A DNA stretch of 64,000 nt from Bacillota bacterium (lineage in GTDB: Bacteria > Bacillota > Clostridia > Acetivibrionales > DTU013): the NCBI GenBank assembly GCA_023426125.1, contig JAFABI010000043.1, positions 59,389-123,388 of the forward strand, given 5' to 3'. Position 1 is the first letter of the stretch. Each line of letters starts with the position of its first letter. Below the pieces are notes generated by a model. It was not told the origin of the DNA and ran no database searches. It was given only the letters and a program-made list of their open reading frames with translations. The position numbers and the translations under genes were made by a program. Positions 53,191 to 61,093 of the stretch are shown in pieces.

Positions 53191-53634
53191 GAATCACGAT
53201 TACGAATTATGTTTGAAATATTGCCAGCTTATCAGAATTTCGCTTAAATCTGAATAAAGCTGGCAATATTTTAGCTACTGAAAGAATCCCGGTTTTTTCT
53301 AAGCCAAACACCTTTACTACAGATCTATCAACGATATACTTACTATATGTGGAAGGATCCACTTTCTTTAGCTTAACATAATATGCTGTAACCCAAGGGC
53401 TTGATCCCACTAACGGCTTGGCATAGCTGATGTTCGACACAATCCTTTCTTCAATAGCGTTTTTAGGAAATATAAATTAAAATAGTTTATATTAAGGGGA
53501 GCATTATTAAAAGGGATTTGCAGATTTGGTGATAGCAAATACAAAACATGCTGCGAAAACATTTTCGGAATTTACACTGCTGAACCTGAATTGGAGCAGA
53601 ACAATCTGAGAAATTGAAAAGAACCGGCGTTACC
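53191..53634. other. gap with a possible gene fragment
   Basis: On the minus strand 53207-53440 opens a 77-residue frame starting GTG near an AAAGGA, with SPWVTAYYVKLKKVDPST and KYIVDRSVVKVFG. It looks protein-like but was not recognised, and its last third runs through the hairpin at 53220. It could be a fragment of a larger gene. Nothing else was seen. Confidence 0.3.
53220..53267. terminator. hairpin terminator at the end of the gene relics
   Basis: Outer arms ATTGCCAGCTT/AAGCTGGCAAT and an inner stem CAGAATTT/AAATCTG, followed by ATTTTAG on the plus strand. Confidence 0.6.
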
Positions 53635-53663
53635 TTGTTATATGTCTCGTGCCCTGGTATAAT
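53635..53663 (+). promoter_or_regulatory. promoter of pgk
   Basis: TTGTTA (53635-53640), a 17-base spacer and a perfect TATAAT (53658-53663), about 120 bases before the start codon. The -10 box is inside the palindrome at 53654-53670. Confidence 0.65.
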
Positions 53664-53670
53664 ATACCAG
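53654..53670. promoter_or_regulatory. palindrome covering the -10 box of pgk
   Basis: Eight-base arms CTGGTATA/TATACCAG around one A. A regulator binding here would compete with RNA polymerase, so this is a candidate repressor operator. Confidence 0.5.
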
Positions 53671-53789
53671 ATGCGGTTTCGCCAAATTCTGAAGTAAATA
53701 TCATTTAATTATTGCTTTCATTTTAGGAAATATGCATTGAAAGCAGTTTGTAATTCGAGAGGGTTAATAAAAAATCAAGGAGGTTGGAT

Positions 53790-55058
53790 ATGGGCATATC
53801 GAAAAAAACGGTCAAGGATATTAGCATGACGGGCAAAAAGATTATACTGCGAGTTGACTTCAACGTTCCTATGAAAGATGGTATTGTTCAGGACGATACC
53901 CGGATCAAAGCAGCTCTGCCTACAATCAAGTATATCTTGGACCAAAATGTTACCGGACTCATACTTATGAGTCATCTCGGCGATCCAAAAAAAGATGGAC
54001 AGAAAGCCAGGGACAAAGCTGCAGCCGAGGGCAAGACCTTCGATGAGGCAGCATATATGGCTGGCAAACACAAATTAGCTCCTGTAGCAGATTATTTTTC
54101 AAAGCTGCTGGGTAAACCTGTTCAGTTTGCGAATGACTGTTTGGGAGAAGAGGCCAACGCCAAAGCAGATGCACTCAAGAATGGCGGAGTTCTCATGCTG
54201 GAAAATACACGTTTCCACAAGGAAGAAACCAGCAAGGAACCTTCTGACCGAGAAAAGATGGCAAAGGAGCTGGCTTCCTATGCGGATATTTATGTCAATG
54301 ATGCCTTCGGAACTGCTCACAGAGCTCATGCTTCGACAGAGACTATCGCACAATATCTTCCCGCAGTTGCGGGATTTCTGATGGAAAAAGAACTGGTTTA
54401 TCTTCAGGAGAAAGTTGTCAATAATGCAACCCAACCCTTCGTTGCTATCATTGGCGGGGCTAAAGTTTCATCCAAGCTTGCAGTTCTTGAAAGCCTTTTA
54501 CATAAGGCAGATGCACTGATCATCGGCGGCTCCATGGCTTATACTTTTTTAAAAGCCAAAGGCATCTCAACTGGAGCTTCTCTGGTAGAAGACGACATGC
54601 TCGATACGGCCGGGGCTGTTATCGCTAAAGCGGCATCCAAAGGTTCCGGTTTATACCTCCCGATAGACCATGTTGTTGCCAAGGAAATGAGTCCTGATGC
54701 CACGACGGAAATAACTTCTGATGAAAATATTCCAGGTGACTGGAAGGGCTATGATATAGGGCCAAAGTCAATAGCGTTATTCAACAAAGTACTCTCCACA
54801 GCCAAGACAGTTTTTTGGAACGGTCCTGTGGGAGTTTTTGAAATGCCTAATTTTGCAAAAGGCACTTTTGCTTTAGCACAGACTATTGCCGGTTTAAACG
54901 ATGCATGTACCGTTATTGGCGGAGGCGACAGCGTTTCCGCCGTCAATAAGGCGGGACTTGCTGATAAAATGTCGCATATTTCTACAGGCGGAGGTGCCTC
55001 CCTTGAGCTTGTTGAAGGCAAAACCCTTCCAGGCGTTGCGGCACTCCGGAACAAATAG
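53790..55058 (+). CDS. pgk: phosphoglycerate kinase (long-loop form)
   Basis: A 422-residue glycolytic enzyme moving phosphate between 1,3-bisphosphoglycerate and ADP. The start is ATG 53790 behind AAGGAGG. RVDFNVPMKDG is at 21-31, the nucleotide site holds VFWNGPVGVFEMP, and GGGDSVSAV is near 380. It is longer than the usual 390-400 residues because of an insertion of about 20 residues after SHLGDPKKDG (near 67-92). The SHLGRP motif reads SHLGDP here. It stands alone rather than in a gap-pgk-tpi operon. A related long-loop form is known in other lineages, from memory spirochaetes, so horizontal origin or a second copy is possible. Confidence 0.93.
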   Translation: MGISKKTVKDISMTGKKIILRVDFNVPMKDGIVQDDTRIKAALPTIKYILDQNVTGLILMSHLGDPKKDGQKARDKAAAEGKTFDEAAYMAGKHKLAPVADYFSKLLGKPVQFANDCLGEEANAKADALKNGGVLMLENTRFHKEETSKEPSDREKMAKELASYADIYVNDAFGTAHRAHASTETIAQYLPAVAGFLMEKELVYLQEKVVNNATQPFVAIIGGAKVSSKLAVLESLLHKADALIIGGSMAYTFLKAKGISTGASLVEDDMLDTAGAVIAKAASKGSGLYLPIDHVVAKEMSPDATTEITSDENIPGDWKGYDIGPKSIALFNKVLSTAKTVFWNGPVGVFEMPNFAKGTFALAQTIAGLNDACTVIGGGDSVSAVNKAGLADKMSHISTGGGASLELVEGKTLPGVAALRNK

Positions 55059-55453
55059 CATAATTGCTGCTGAGAAGCTGCTTTCATTGATCGTTTATAA
55101 ATAAAACGGTCATATTTTGTATTTCCTTTATATTGAGTGATATATTTTCGTATCAAATTAAAATGTCTATAGCGAATATTGAGACTGTATGTATTGCGCT
55201 GCATTTTCGTGCTTTTCATCTGAAACTCCTGCTTCCAACCGGTGAAGCCTTGACGTGGCATATATATTTGAATGTAGCCTGTATGGCTGTGACAGAAGGA
55301 TAAAAGGATGATCCGTTGTAACACCTTGTCATAAAAAAGAATATATTGCTATGAGACAGGTAATTACAATCCAATGTGCCGGAAATCGACGACTATGCCA
55401 GTAAAGCCAATGGATAACGAGAATGATTCCAACATGGAAAGGAGCAGGCAAAT
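55059..55453. other. gap after pgk
   Basis: A weak hairpin GATCGTTT/AAACGGTC at 55088-55110 followed by ATATTTTG may end the pgk transcript. No gene was seen in the rest. Confidence 0.3.
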
Positions 55454-56563
55454 ATGAATATGACCAACAAAAAAATTGCAATTCTGGATGATTTTTTCCC
55501 GAATCTGACCACAGGCTTCAGAATAGCCGAATTCAACTACTATCTGGAAAGGTTTGCAAACTGTGAAGCTTATGTTCACAGGTATGACAACCATTATCCT
55601 GAATATGCCGCCACGTATCCTCATCTTAAGGATAAAGTGAAGTCATTTTATCAATTTGATGGGACTGGGAAGTCCTATGGTTTGTTTTATACTGTTTTTC
55701 TGCATAACGCCGCCCACTTTACCTTCGCCTATGAACTGGACAACACCCCCTTTGTTTTTGAACTATATCCCGGTGGCGGGTTCTGGCTAAATGATGCCGA
55801 GGTCGACGCCAAGCTGAAAAAGGTTCTTGGCTCCCCCCTTTTCAGGAAGGTGATTGTCACACAGAAAATAACCTATGACTATATTGTCGGCCGGGGCTTT
55901 GTCACACCGGATAAAGTGGCCTATATTTACGGAATGGTAACCTACCCCGATTATTTCCGCCAGACCGTCCCGAAGCTATATTTCCAGAAAACCAAAACTA
56001 CTTTCGACATCTGTTTTGTAGCGCATAAGTATATGCCGAAGGGCATTGACAAGGGCTTTCCGATTTTCATTGAGACCTGCAAAAAACTGCTGAAAGTCAC
56101 AGATAAATTCCGGTTTCATATCGTGGGTAATTTTGAGTACAATGAAATTGACGTCAAGGAACTGGGCGCCACGGTGGTATTCTATGGTCCGAAGGATAAA
56201 AGATTCTTCCCGATTTTCTTTTCTAAAATGGATATTATCGTTTCACCGAACCAGCCTTTTATCCTCATACCCGGCAAAAGCTATGACGGCTTTCCGACAG
56301 GCTGCTGTATCGACGCCGCCTTACACAATGTCGCTGTTTTCTGTACCGACCCGCTCAATATGAACGAACATTTTGAGCATAAAAAGGATATATTTTTTAT
56401 TAACCCGAAGGCTGCAGAAATCGCCGAAAGCATCCTGGAATATTATCATAACACGGATGAACTGTACCGGATGTCGGCACGCGGGCAGACAAAATTCAGA
56501 GAGGTTTTCGACTTTAATAAACAAATGGAGGCGCGGGCTTCGGTTATAACACAATTTATATAG
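55454..56563 (+). CDS. GT4-type glycosyltransferase
   Basis: A 369-residue cytoplasmic glycosyltransferase with two Rossmann-like halves. The N-terminal half binds the acceptor. The C-terminal half shows the GT4 pattern FHIVGNFE, TVVFYGPKDKRFFPIFFSKM and SPNQPFILIPGKSYDGFP, then GCCIDAALHNVAVFCTDPL. The EX7E-like motif is poorly kept, so the family call is moderate. AAAGGAG lies upstream. It is monocistronic and ends convergently with the NTF2-like gene. The acceptor is unknown. Confidence 0.72.
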   Translation: MNMTNKKIAILDDFFPNLTTGFRIAEFNYYLERFANCEAYVHRYDNHYPEYAATYPHLKDKVKSFYQFDGTGKSYGLFYTVFLHNAAHFTFAYELDNTPFVFELYPGGGFWLNDAEVDAKLKKVLGSPLFRKVIVTQKITYDYIVGRGFVTPDKVAYIYGMVTYPDYFRQTVPKLYFQKTKTTFDICFVAHKYMPKGIDKGFPIFIETCKKLLKVTDKFRFHIVGNFEYNEIDVKELGATVVFYGPKDKRFFPIFFSKMDIIVSPNQPFILIPGKSYDGFPTGCCIDAALHNVAVFCTDPLNMNEHFEHKKDIFFINPKAAEIAESILEYYHNTDELYRMSARGQTKFREVFDFNKQMEARASVITQFI

Positions 56564-56576
56564 AACCGGATATGGG

Positions 56577-57272
56577 TCATTCACCTGCCAGCGTAATGTT
56601 CAGTTCCTTTATTTTTGCGCCGGCAAGGATAAAATGAAAATCCAGGGGAAGGGGGCTTCCTTCGAACTCGCCGGTGAGCATGGCGGTAACAACGGTATCG
56701 CCGTTTCGAGGTGTGCAGTTTGTGATTTCCATGCGCACCTTTGCTTCCTTGTTTGCCTTTAAAATATGCTCGCTGATGACCGCAGGCTCATGAAATTCCA
56801 TTCCTTCGTCATGCAGAACGGCATCCTCTGCAAAGCAGCCCGCCAGCAGCGCGCCGTCGTAAACATCGGAAGCATGGTAATAGGCGGCAATCGGCGGCGG
56901 CAGAGATACAGCCTTACTGTTGGATGAACGGACGATGCGCAGTAGTTTCACCTTGCTTTCTTCCAACATAAAGTGGAAGTCAAGAAAGAGCGGATCAGGC
57001 AGACCGGTTTTGTCGAAATTTCCGTCCGCTATGGCCGTAACGACAATTTCCCCAACATCCTGTACCGCATTCGTGATCTCCAACCGCAGATGATCTCCAA
57101 AATAAGTCTGATCGCTCCACTCCTTTATCCTGGCTTTCCCGTGATATTCCCTGCCTGCGTCCAGCACAGCGGCGTCATCGTGAAAGGTCGAAAGAAATGC
57201 AGCGGGATTATGCGTGTTCGTCGCGTGAAAATGCGTCTCGACTGCTTCCGGTAAGTGATAATTCTTATTCAT
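56577..57272 (-). CDS. tandem NTF2/SnoaL-like protein
   Basis: A 231-residue protein made of two similar halves. HATNTHNPAAFLSTFHDDAAVLD and HASDVYDGALLAGCFAEDAVLHD start the halves. LEITNAVQDVGEIVVTAIADG and MEITNCTPRNGDTVVTAML lie at matching places, and FLDFHFML and LDFHFIL close them. Each half is a SnoaL-like NTF2 fold, a small cone that binds a ligand or catalyses a simple conversion. AAAGGAG precedes the start. It follows the WYL regulator gene and shares its operator type, so it is probably a regulated detoxification or binding protein. The ligand is unknown. Confidence 0.85.
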   Translation of the reverse strand: MNKNYHLPEAVETHFHATNTHNPAAFLSTFHDDAAVLDAGREYHGKARIKEWSDQTYFGDHLRLEITNAVQDVGEIVVTAIADGNFDKTGLPDPLFLDFHFMLEESKVKLLRIVRSSNSKAVSLPPPIAAYYHASDVYDGALLAGCFAEDAVLHDEGMEFHEPAVISEHILKANKEAKVRMEITNCTPRNGDTVVTAMLTGEFEGSPLPLDFHFILAGAKIKELNITLAGE

Positions 57273-57327
57273 ACTAATTCTCCTTTATGGTATATAATGA
57301 TTTGTATACTTCAATTGTAACAACCAT

Positions 57328-57351
57328 AACCTGACGACGTCGGGTCAAGTT
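57328..57351. promoter_or_regulatory. WYL-regulator operator copy at the NTF2-like gene
   Basis: AACCTGACGACG followed by GGTCAAGTT; the match to 58289-58313 is 19-20 of 24 positions. It lies between the regulator stop and the NTF2-like start. Confidence 0.6.
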
Positions 57352-57355
57352 CTAA

Positions 57356-58258
57356 TTAATATTTGCTCATAATCCCGGCTAATTCACTCCGGACCATGTC
57401 GCGTATATTCTGTGGCGCCAATACCTCTATGTCTGCGCCGAAAGACAGAATATACCGGATAAGCCATTTGTTTTCCGGCAAAGAGGCGGTCACGGTAAAG
57501 GAGCCGTCATGGTTTTTGGTGATATCTTTCTCATCAAACTCATCGTATACCCGATATATGCCGCGGGCAGAGATCTTCAGACAAACGGCAATCCATTCCC
57601 GGGATTTTTGTTCCTGACCGCTTTCCGGTGATTCTTCTGCAATCCTTTCCGAAAAAGTCTCCTGCGTCATCCGGACATCCGACATTCGTGTGATTTTGAA
57701 GAAGCGGCCGGTGTTTTTCGTCAGGCAGAACCCTTGCAGGTACCAGGCATTTACTTTGAAGACGAGTTTAGCCGGCTCAACTCTCCGGCTGCTCTTTTCA
57801 CCGGATGAATTGAAATAGTTGAATTCAATGACCTGCCGGTTGAGAATCGCATTTTTTATGACGGTAAACTGACCTGTCCGATTTTTGTCGCTGCCCCACG
57901 GACTGAAATCCACCTCAAGCCAACCCGTATCCGTTTTGTTGAACAGACTGCCCAGCCTGGAAAGCAGTTCGTCTGCCTCAGGGGCCTGCGCTATAGTCAA
58001 ACTGTGCAATGCGTATAAAATCTCATTTTGCTCGTTTTCCGAAAGAACGGATTTATCAAGCACGTAATCATCCAGCAAGGAAATGCCTCCGCCCTTTCCC
58101 TGACTTGCATAAACCGGTATCCCTGCCGAGGATAGTGCGTCAATATCCCGGTAAATCGTTCTTACCGAAACCTCAAACCGCTCTGCCAATTCTCTGGCGG
58201 TGACAGACTTTTTGTTCAGCAGGATATATACAATTTCAAATAGTCTGTTTATCTGCAT
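57356..58258 (-). CDS. YafY-type HTH/WYL transcriptional regulator
   Basis: A 300-residue regulator with an N-terminal winged helix (1-57; ARELAERFEVSVRTIYRDI) and a WYL domain (about 135-210; VIEFNYFNSSGEKSSRRVEP, WYLQGFCL), plus a C-terminal extension. WYL domains bind small ligands or nucleotides and tune repression. Matching sites at 58289-58313 (its own upstream region) and 57328-57351 (upstream of the NTF2-like gene) imply autoregulation and control of that gene. Confidence 0.9.
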   Translation of the reverse strand: MQINRLFEIVYILLNKKSVTARELAERFEVSVRTIYRDIDALSSAGIPVYASQGKGGGISLLDDYVLDKSVLSENEQNEILYALHSLTIAQAPEADELLSRLGSLFNKTDTGWLEVDFSPWGSDKNRTGQFTVIKNAILNRQVIEFNYFNSSGEKSSRRVEPAKLVFKVNAWYLQGFCLTKNTGRFFKITRMSDVRMTQETFSERIAEESPESGQEQKSREWIAVCLKISARGIYRVYDEFDEKDITKNHDGSFTVTASLPENKWLIRYILSFGADIEVLAPQNIRDMVRSELAGIMSKY

Positions 58259-58288
58259 AAAATCACCTCATCCTTATTATAACCTGAT

Positions 58289-58313
58289 AACTTGACGACG
58301 GTATGTCAAGTTA
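58289..58313. promoter_or_regulatory. WYL-regulator operator copy upstream of its own gene
   Basis: Arms AACTTGAC/GTCAAGTT separated by GACGGTAT. It shares TGACGACG and GTCAAGTT with the copy at 57328. Confidence 0.6.
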
Positions 58314-58463
58314 TAACGAGGCGACAAAAATATTCCCCACCTCGATTAAGGAGAAGGGGCACACTTTTGCAAGTAGCGGGGCTCTGTGGTTAAAGAATGT
58401 CCCTTTCTGAATAGGCGGGTACCGAATTGGTTTTCAGGCGGTGAGATATCTCCAGCCTGAGAT

Positions 58464-58503
58464 GCATAGGCGAGCAGCAAATGCAAGGCATTTGCGACCA
58501 GCC
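58464..58503 (+). repeat. GGCGAGCAGCA-type covarying hairpin, copy 2
   Basis: GCATAGGCGAGCA, stem GCAAATGC/GCATTTGC with loop AAG, then GACCAGCC. Confidence 0.6.
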
Positions 58504-58509
58504 CGGGAT

Positions 58510-58545
58510 GCATGGGCGAGCAGCAAGCTTTAGCTTGCAACCAGT
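58510..58545 (+). repeat. GGCGAGCAGCA-type covarying hairpin, copy 3
   Basis: GCATGGGCGAGCA, stem GCAAGCT/AGCTTGC with loop TT, then AACCAGTC. It is six bases after copy 2. Confidence 0.55.
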
Positions 58546-58625
58546 CTTGTTGAAACTCCGCTGCGGTACAAGTTAATTATCCGCAGATCATCTTATAAAC
58601 TGCGATTTGTAATTTGAAACTTTCT

Positions 58626-58702
58626 TTGTCATTTTGAGGAGCAAAGCGAAGTGGGAATCTTGTTTTTCCGGCTGGCTGAGACTGCTTTGCTCGCAATGAC
58701 AA
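58626..58702. repeat. GCAATGACA-type element, diverged copy 2
   Basis: Ends TTGTCATTTTGAG and CTCGCAATGACAA match with two mismatches. It has internal GAGCAAAGCG and GACTGCTTTGC. It is shorter (77 bp) than the copy at 43805. Confidence 0.55.
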
Positions 58703-58732
58703 TTTACGAATTAAAGATTAGAGAAGAATGTA

Positions 58733-58761
58733 TTGACAGAAGAGACGATATATCTTAGAAT
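58733..58761 (+). promoter_or_regulatory. promoter of the TetR/nitroreductase operon
   Basis: A perfect TTGACA (58733-58738), a 17-base spacer and TAGAAT (58756-58761). Confidence 0.75.
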
Positions 58762-58764
58762 AAG

Positions 58765-58781
58765 GTAAACTATAAGTTTAC
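58765..58781. promoter_or_regulatory. TetR-type operator
   Basis: GTAAACT/AGTTTAC arms with a 3-base centre at the predicted start point, directly ahead of the TetR gene. Its position suggests autorepression. Confidence 0.65.
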
Positions 58782-58815
58782 TTTACAGCACATTGGTGCA
58801 ATGAGGTGTTGGATT

Positions 58816-59484
58816 TTGGGAGCAAAGCAGCGCAGGGAAAAAGAAAAGGAAATCCGCAAAAACGATATAATTGAAGCGGCGGAAAAAGTCTTTTTTACAA
58901 AAGGATATGATAATGCCACGATGGACGATGTGGCAAAAGAGGTTGAGTTCAGCAAAAGAACATTATATGTGTATTTCAATAGCAAAGAGCAGATATATTT
59001 TGAAATCATGGTAAGAGGCTACAAGCTGTTAATCGGTATGCTGAAGGAGGATTCGCAAAAGAGAATAGCTTGTAACGCGGTTGAGGAAATAAGACGGCTT
59101 TCTCTGACATTTTATCAGTTCAGCAAAGATTATCCGCAATATTTCCAGGCAATTATGGAGTATGAAAACGGGGAGCTTGATTTTCAAAAGGGGATCCCGG
59201 ACCGGTCAAGAGAAGAATGTTACGGCCTTGGGGAAGAAATACTGGGGTATTTGACCGGAGCACTGGAGAAGGGCATTGCGGAAGGGTCCATACGCAATGA
59301 TTTGAATGTCATTCAAACAGCTCTTGTCTTTTGGGCTTGTATGGTCGGGGTATTCAATACCGCAAGGAAAAAGGAGAAGTATATTAGGAACTATCACGGA
59401 ATGATGCCGGAGGAATTGATATCATCGGCTTTCCAGCTTGTCATCCGGTCTATTCAAGCTGAGAAGAAAGGAGAATTTATATGA
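58816..59484 (+). CDS. TetR family transcriptional regulator
   Basis: A 222-residue repressor. TTG at 58816 is taken as the start because AGGTG lies seven bases upstream. The ATG at 58801 in frame is possible. The helix-turn-helix covers residues 15-60 (IIEAAEKVFFTKGYDNATMD, VAKEVEFSKRTLYVYF). The rest is the ligand-binding helical domain. It overlaps the next gene by four bases (ATGA), so both are co-translated and probably repressed from the operator at 58765. The inducer may be a compound handled by the nitroreductase-like protein. Confidence 0.92.
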   Translation: MGAKQRREKEKEIRKNDIIEAAEKVFFTKGYDNATMDDVAKEVEFSKRTLYVYFNSKEQIYFEIMVRGYKLLIGMLKEDSQKRIACNAVEEIRRLSLTFYQFSKDYPQYFQAIMEYENGELDFQKGIPDRSREECYGLGEEILGYLTGALEKGIAEGSIRNDLNVIQTALVFWACMVGVFNTARKKEKYIRNYHGMMPEELISSAFQLVIRSIQAEKKGEFI

Positions 59485-60680
59485 GCAGAAGGACTGGGAA
59501 ACAAAGGGGAATCCTTATTCTTCTATGGAGCGGCGTTTTTTTCATTGCGGCTCTTGGGTCACTGTTCATCATAAGCGGTATTTTTATGTTCCCAAAGTAT
59601 TTGGAGCCCTGGCAAAAAACGTACGCGCAAAAATTTGACGATCCGAGGATCCGTCTTGCGGCCCACGGCTTGCTGGCTGCAAACGGGCATAACATGCAGC
59701 CGTGGAAAATCCGGCTCGATAAGGATAATCCCATGGTATTCTATTTATATGCCGATGGCGGGCGCTTAACAAACGAGGCAGACCCCTTTGCACGGCAAAT
59801 GATGATTACGCAAGGCACATTTTTGGAGTATGTCAAAATCGCCGGAGATGAATCGGGGTATAAAGCTGCAGTGGAATTATTCCCGGAGGGAAGCTATGAC
59901 GGGCAAAAACCGACGGAGAGCATGGAAACCAGGCCGGTGGCAAAAATCATACTTACGAAGGACAGACCGCAAAGCAATCCACTATACGGTTCCATGTTTT
60001 TGCCGGATACAAACAGGCTGCCATATCAGCCGACAAGGTTAACTGCCGAACAGATTAACAAGCTTGAAGCGATTAATACGGATGCACATATGACATTAAA
60101 AATTTTTCAAGACAAAGAAAATATAGACAAACTGGCAAGCTATGCTATCAAGGGGGCTATCGCGGAAGCGGGTGTTGGTCATGTTATGCAGGAACAGGCG
60201 AACATTTTTCGCGCAAACGAGTACAAAAAAAATAAATACCGCTATGGTTTTTCTGTCGAAGGGCAAGGGACTACAGGACTTATGCAGCACCTCATGCAAG
60301 GTGTGGTCACACTATTTCCGTCGCTAAACAGCGGAAAAGGCGCATCCGATCTTTTTGTTCAGTCTACCCGGACGTCGGTGGATAGCACGCTGACATATGC
60401 GATGATTATTACGGAGGATAATAACCGTTCAAGTCAGGTTGAAAGCGGTATGCTTTACAGCAGATTGGTGCTGACGGCTCATAGCCTGGGGGTTGTTATG
60501 CAGCCGCTCAGCCAGGTTCTGGAGGAATATCCCGAAATGGAGGAACTATACAACAGTATCCACCTAGAATACGCTTCAGATGGAGGTACCATTCAGATGT
60601 TCAGCCGTCTGGGCGTACCCACAAAAGAGGTTTCGCAAAGCATGAGGAGCGATGTGATGGACTTGCTGGCTGAAGATTGA
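59481..60680 (+). CDS. membrane-anchored Acg-like nitroreductase family protein
   Basis: A 399-residue protein with an N-terminal membrane anchor (about 10-35) and a large domain of the nitroreductase superfamily. LAAHGLLAANGHNMQPWKI resembles the FMN-contact region of Acg-type proteins. The C-terminal half carries LVLTAHSLGVVMQPLSQVL. Cofactor binding is inferred from the family, not shown. It overlaps the TetR gene by four bases, so it is probably a regulated detoxifying or redox protein exposed at the outer face. Its place in metabolism is unknown. Confidence 0.82.
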   Translation: MSRRTGKQRGILILLWSGVFFIAALGSLFIISGIFMFPKYLEPWQKTYAQKFDDPRIRLAAHGLLAANGHNMQPWKIRLDKDNPMVFYLYADGGRLTNEADPFARQMMITQGTFLEYVKIAGDESGYKAAVELFPEGSYDGQKPTESMETRPVAKIILTKDRPQSNPLYGSMFLPDTNRLPYQPTRLTAEQINKLEAINTDAHMTLKIFQDKENIDKLASYAIKGAIAEAGVGHVMQEQANIFRANEYKKNKYRYGFSVEGQGTTGLMQHLMQGVVTLFPSLNSGKGASDLFVQSTRTSVDSTLTYAMIITEDNNRSSQVESGMLYSRLVLTAHSLGVVMQPLSQVLEEYPEMEELYNSIHLEYASDGGTIQMFSRLGVPTKEVSQSMRSDVMDLLAED

Positions 60681-60837
60681 TTTACGTCCGTCCGGTCCGG
60701 CGGGAATCCTCCCCATTTAAGCGAAGCAGGTGAAAGCCGGAGTCAGAATGAAACTTTATGTATACCGGAGGAACGCTTGATATCGAACGGGAGTTTCGGT
60801 ATAATTAAGAACATTGAAGAAGAAAGACGCAGATATT

Positions 60838-61032
60838 ATGGAAAGGCTTTTAATTAAAAATACAACAAAAGAGCAGAGAGAAGAAATTGTAAGGAATTCC
60901 CTTGGGTGTGAAGGCGGGAGCTGTGAAAATTGTTCCGCGTGCGGTGTATATGGAGCCGGTGATCCTTATGCCATGTATCAACCCTATATCGATGGCCAAA
61001 AAAGAAATTTCGGAAATCAATCAGGAGTTTAA
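60838..61032 (+). CDS. small Cys-rich protein with altered C-terminus
   Basis: A 64-residue protein (MERLLIKNTTKEQREEIVRN, then CEGGSCENCSACG). Proteins of this size with a LIKNTTKEQREEIV start occur in clostridia and are sometimes mislabelled as PurH. They usually end in a YIDGKKEI-type segment followed by an EIN...F...Y tail. Here that tail (KEISEINQEFKASYLR) is encoded in the next frame to 61051, and the current frame ends early in RNFGNQSGV. So a one-base insertion in the GGCCAAAAAAG tract (near 60995) is likely. The four Cys may bind a metal. Start at 60838; a TTG at 60814 is also in frame. Confidence 0.6.
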   Translation: MERLLIKNTTKEQREEIVRNSLGCEGGSCENCSACGVYGAGDPYAMYQPYIDGQKRNFGNQSGV

Positions 61033-61093
61033 AGCATCTTATCTTCGCTAAAACAGCGCAAGATCAATTCGATTGAAGACAGAGGAACTAGCA

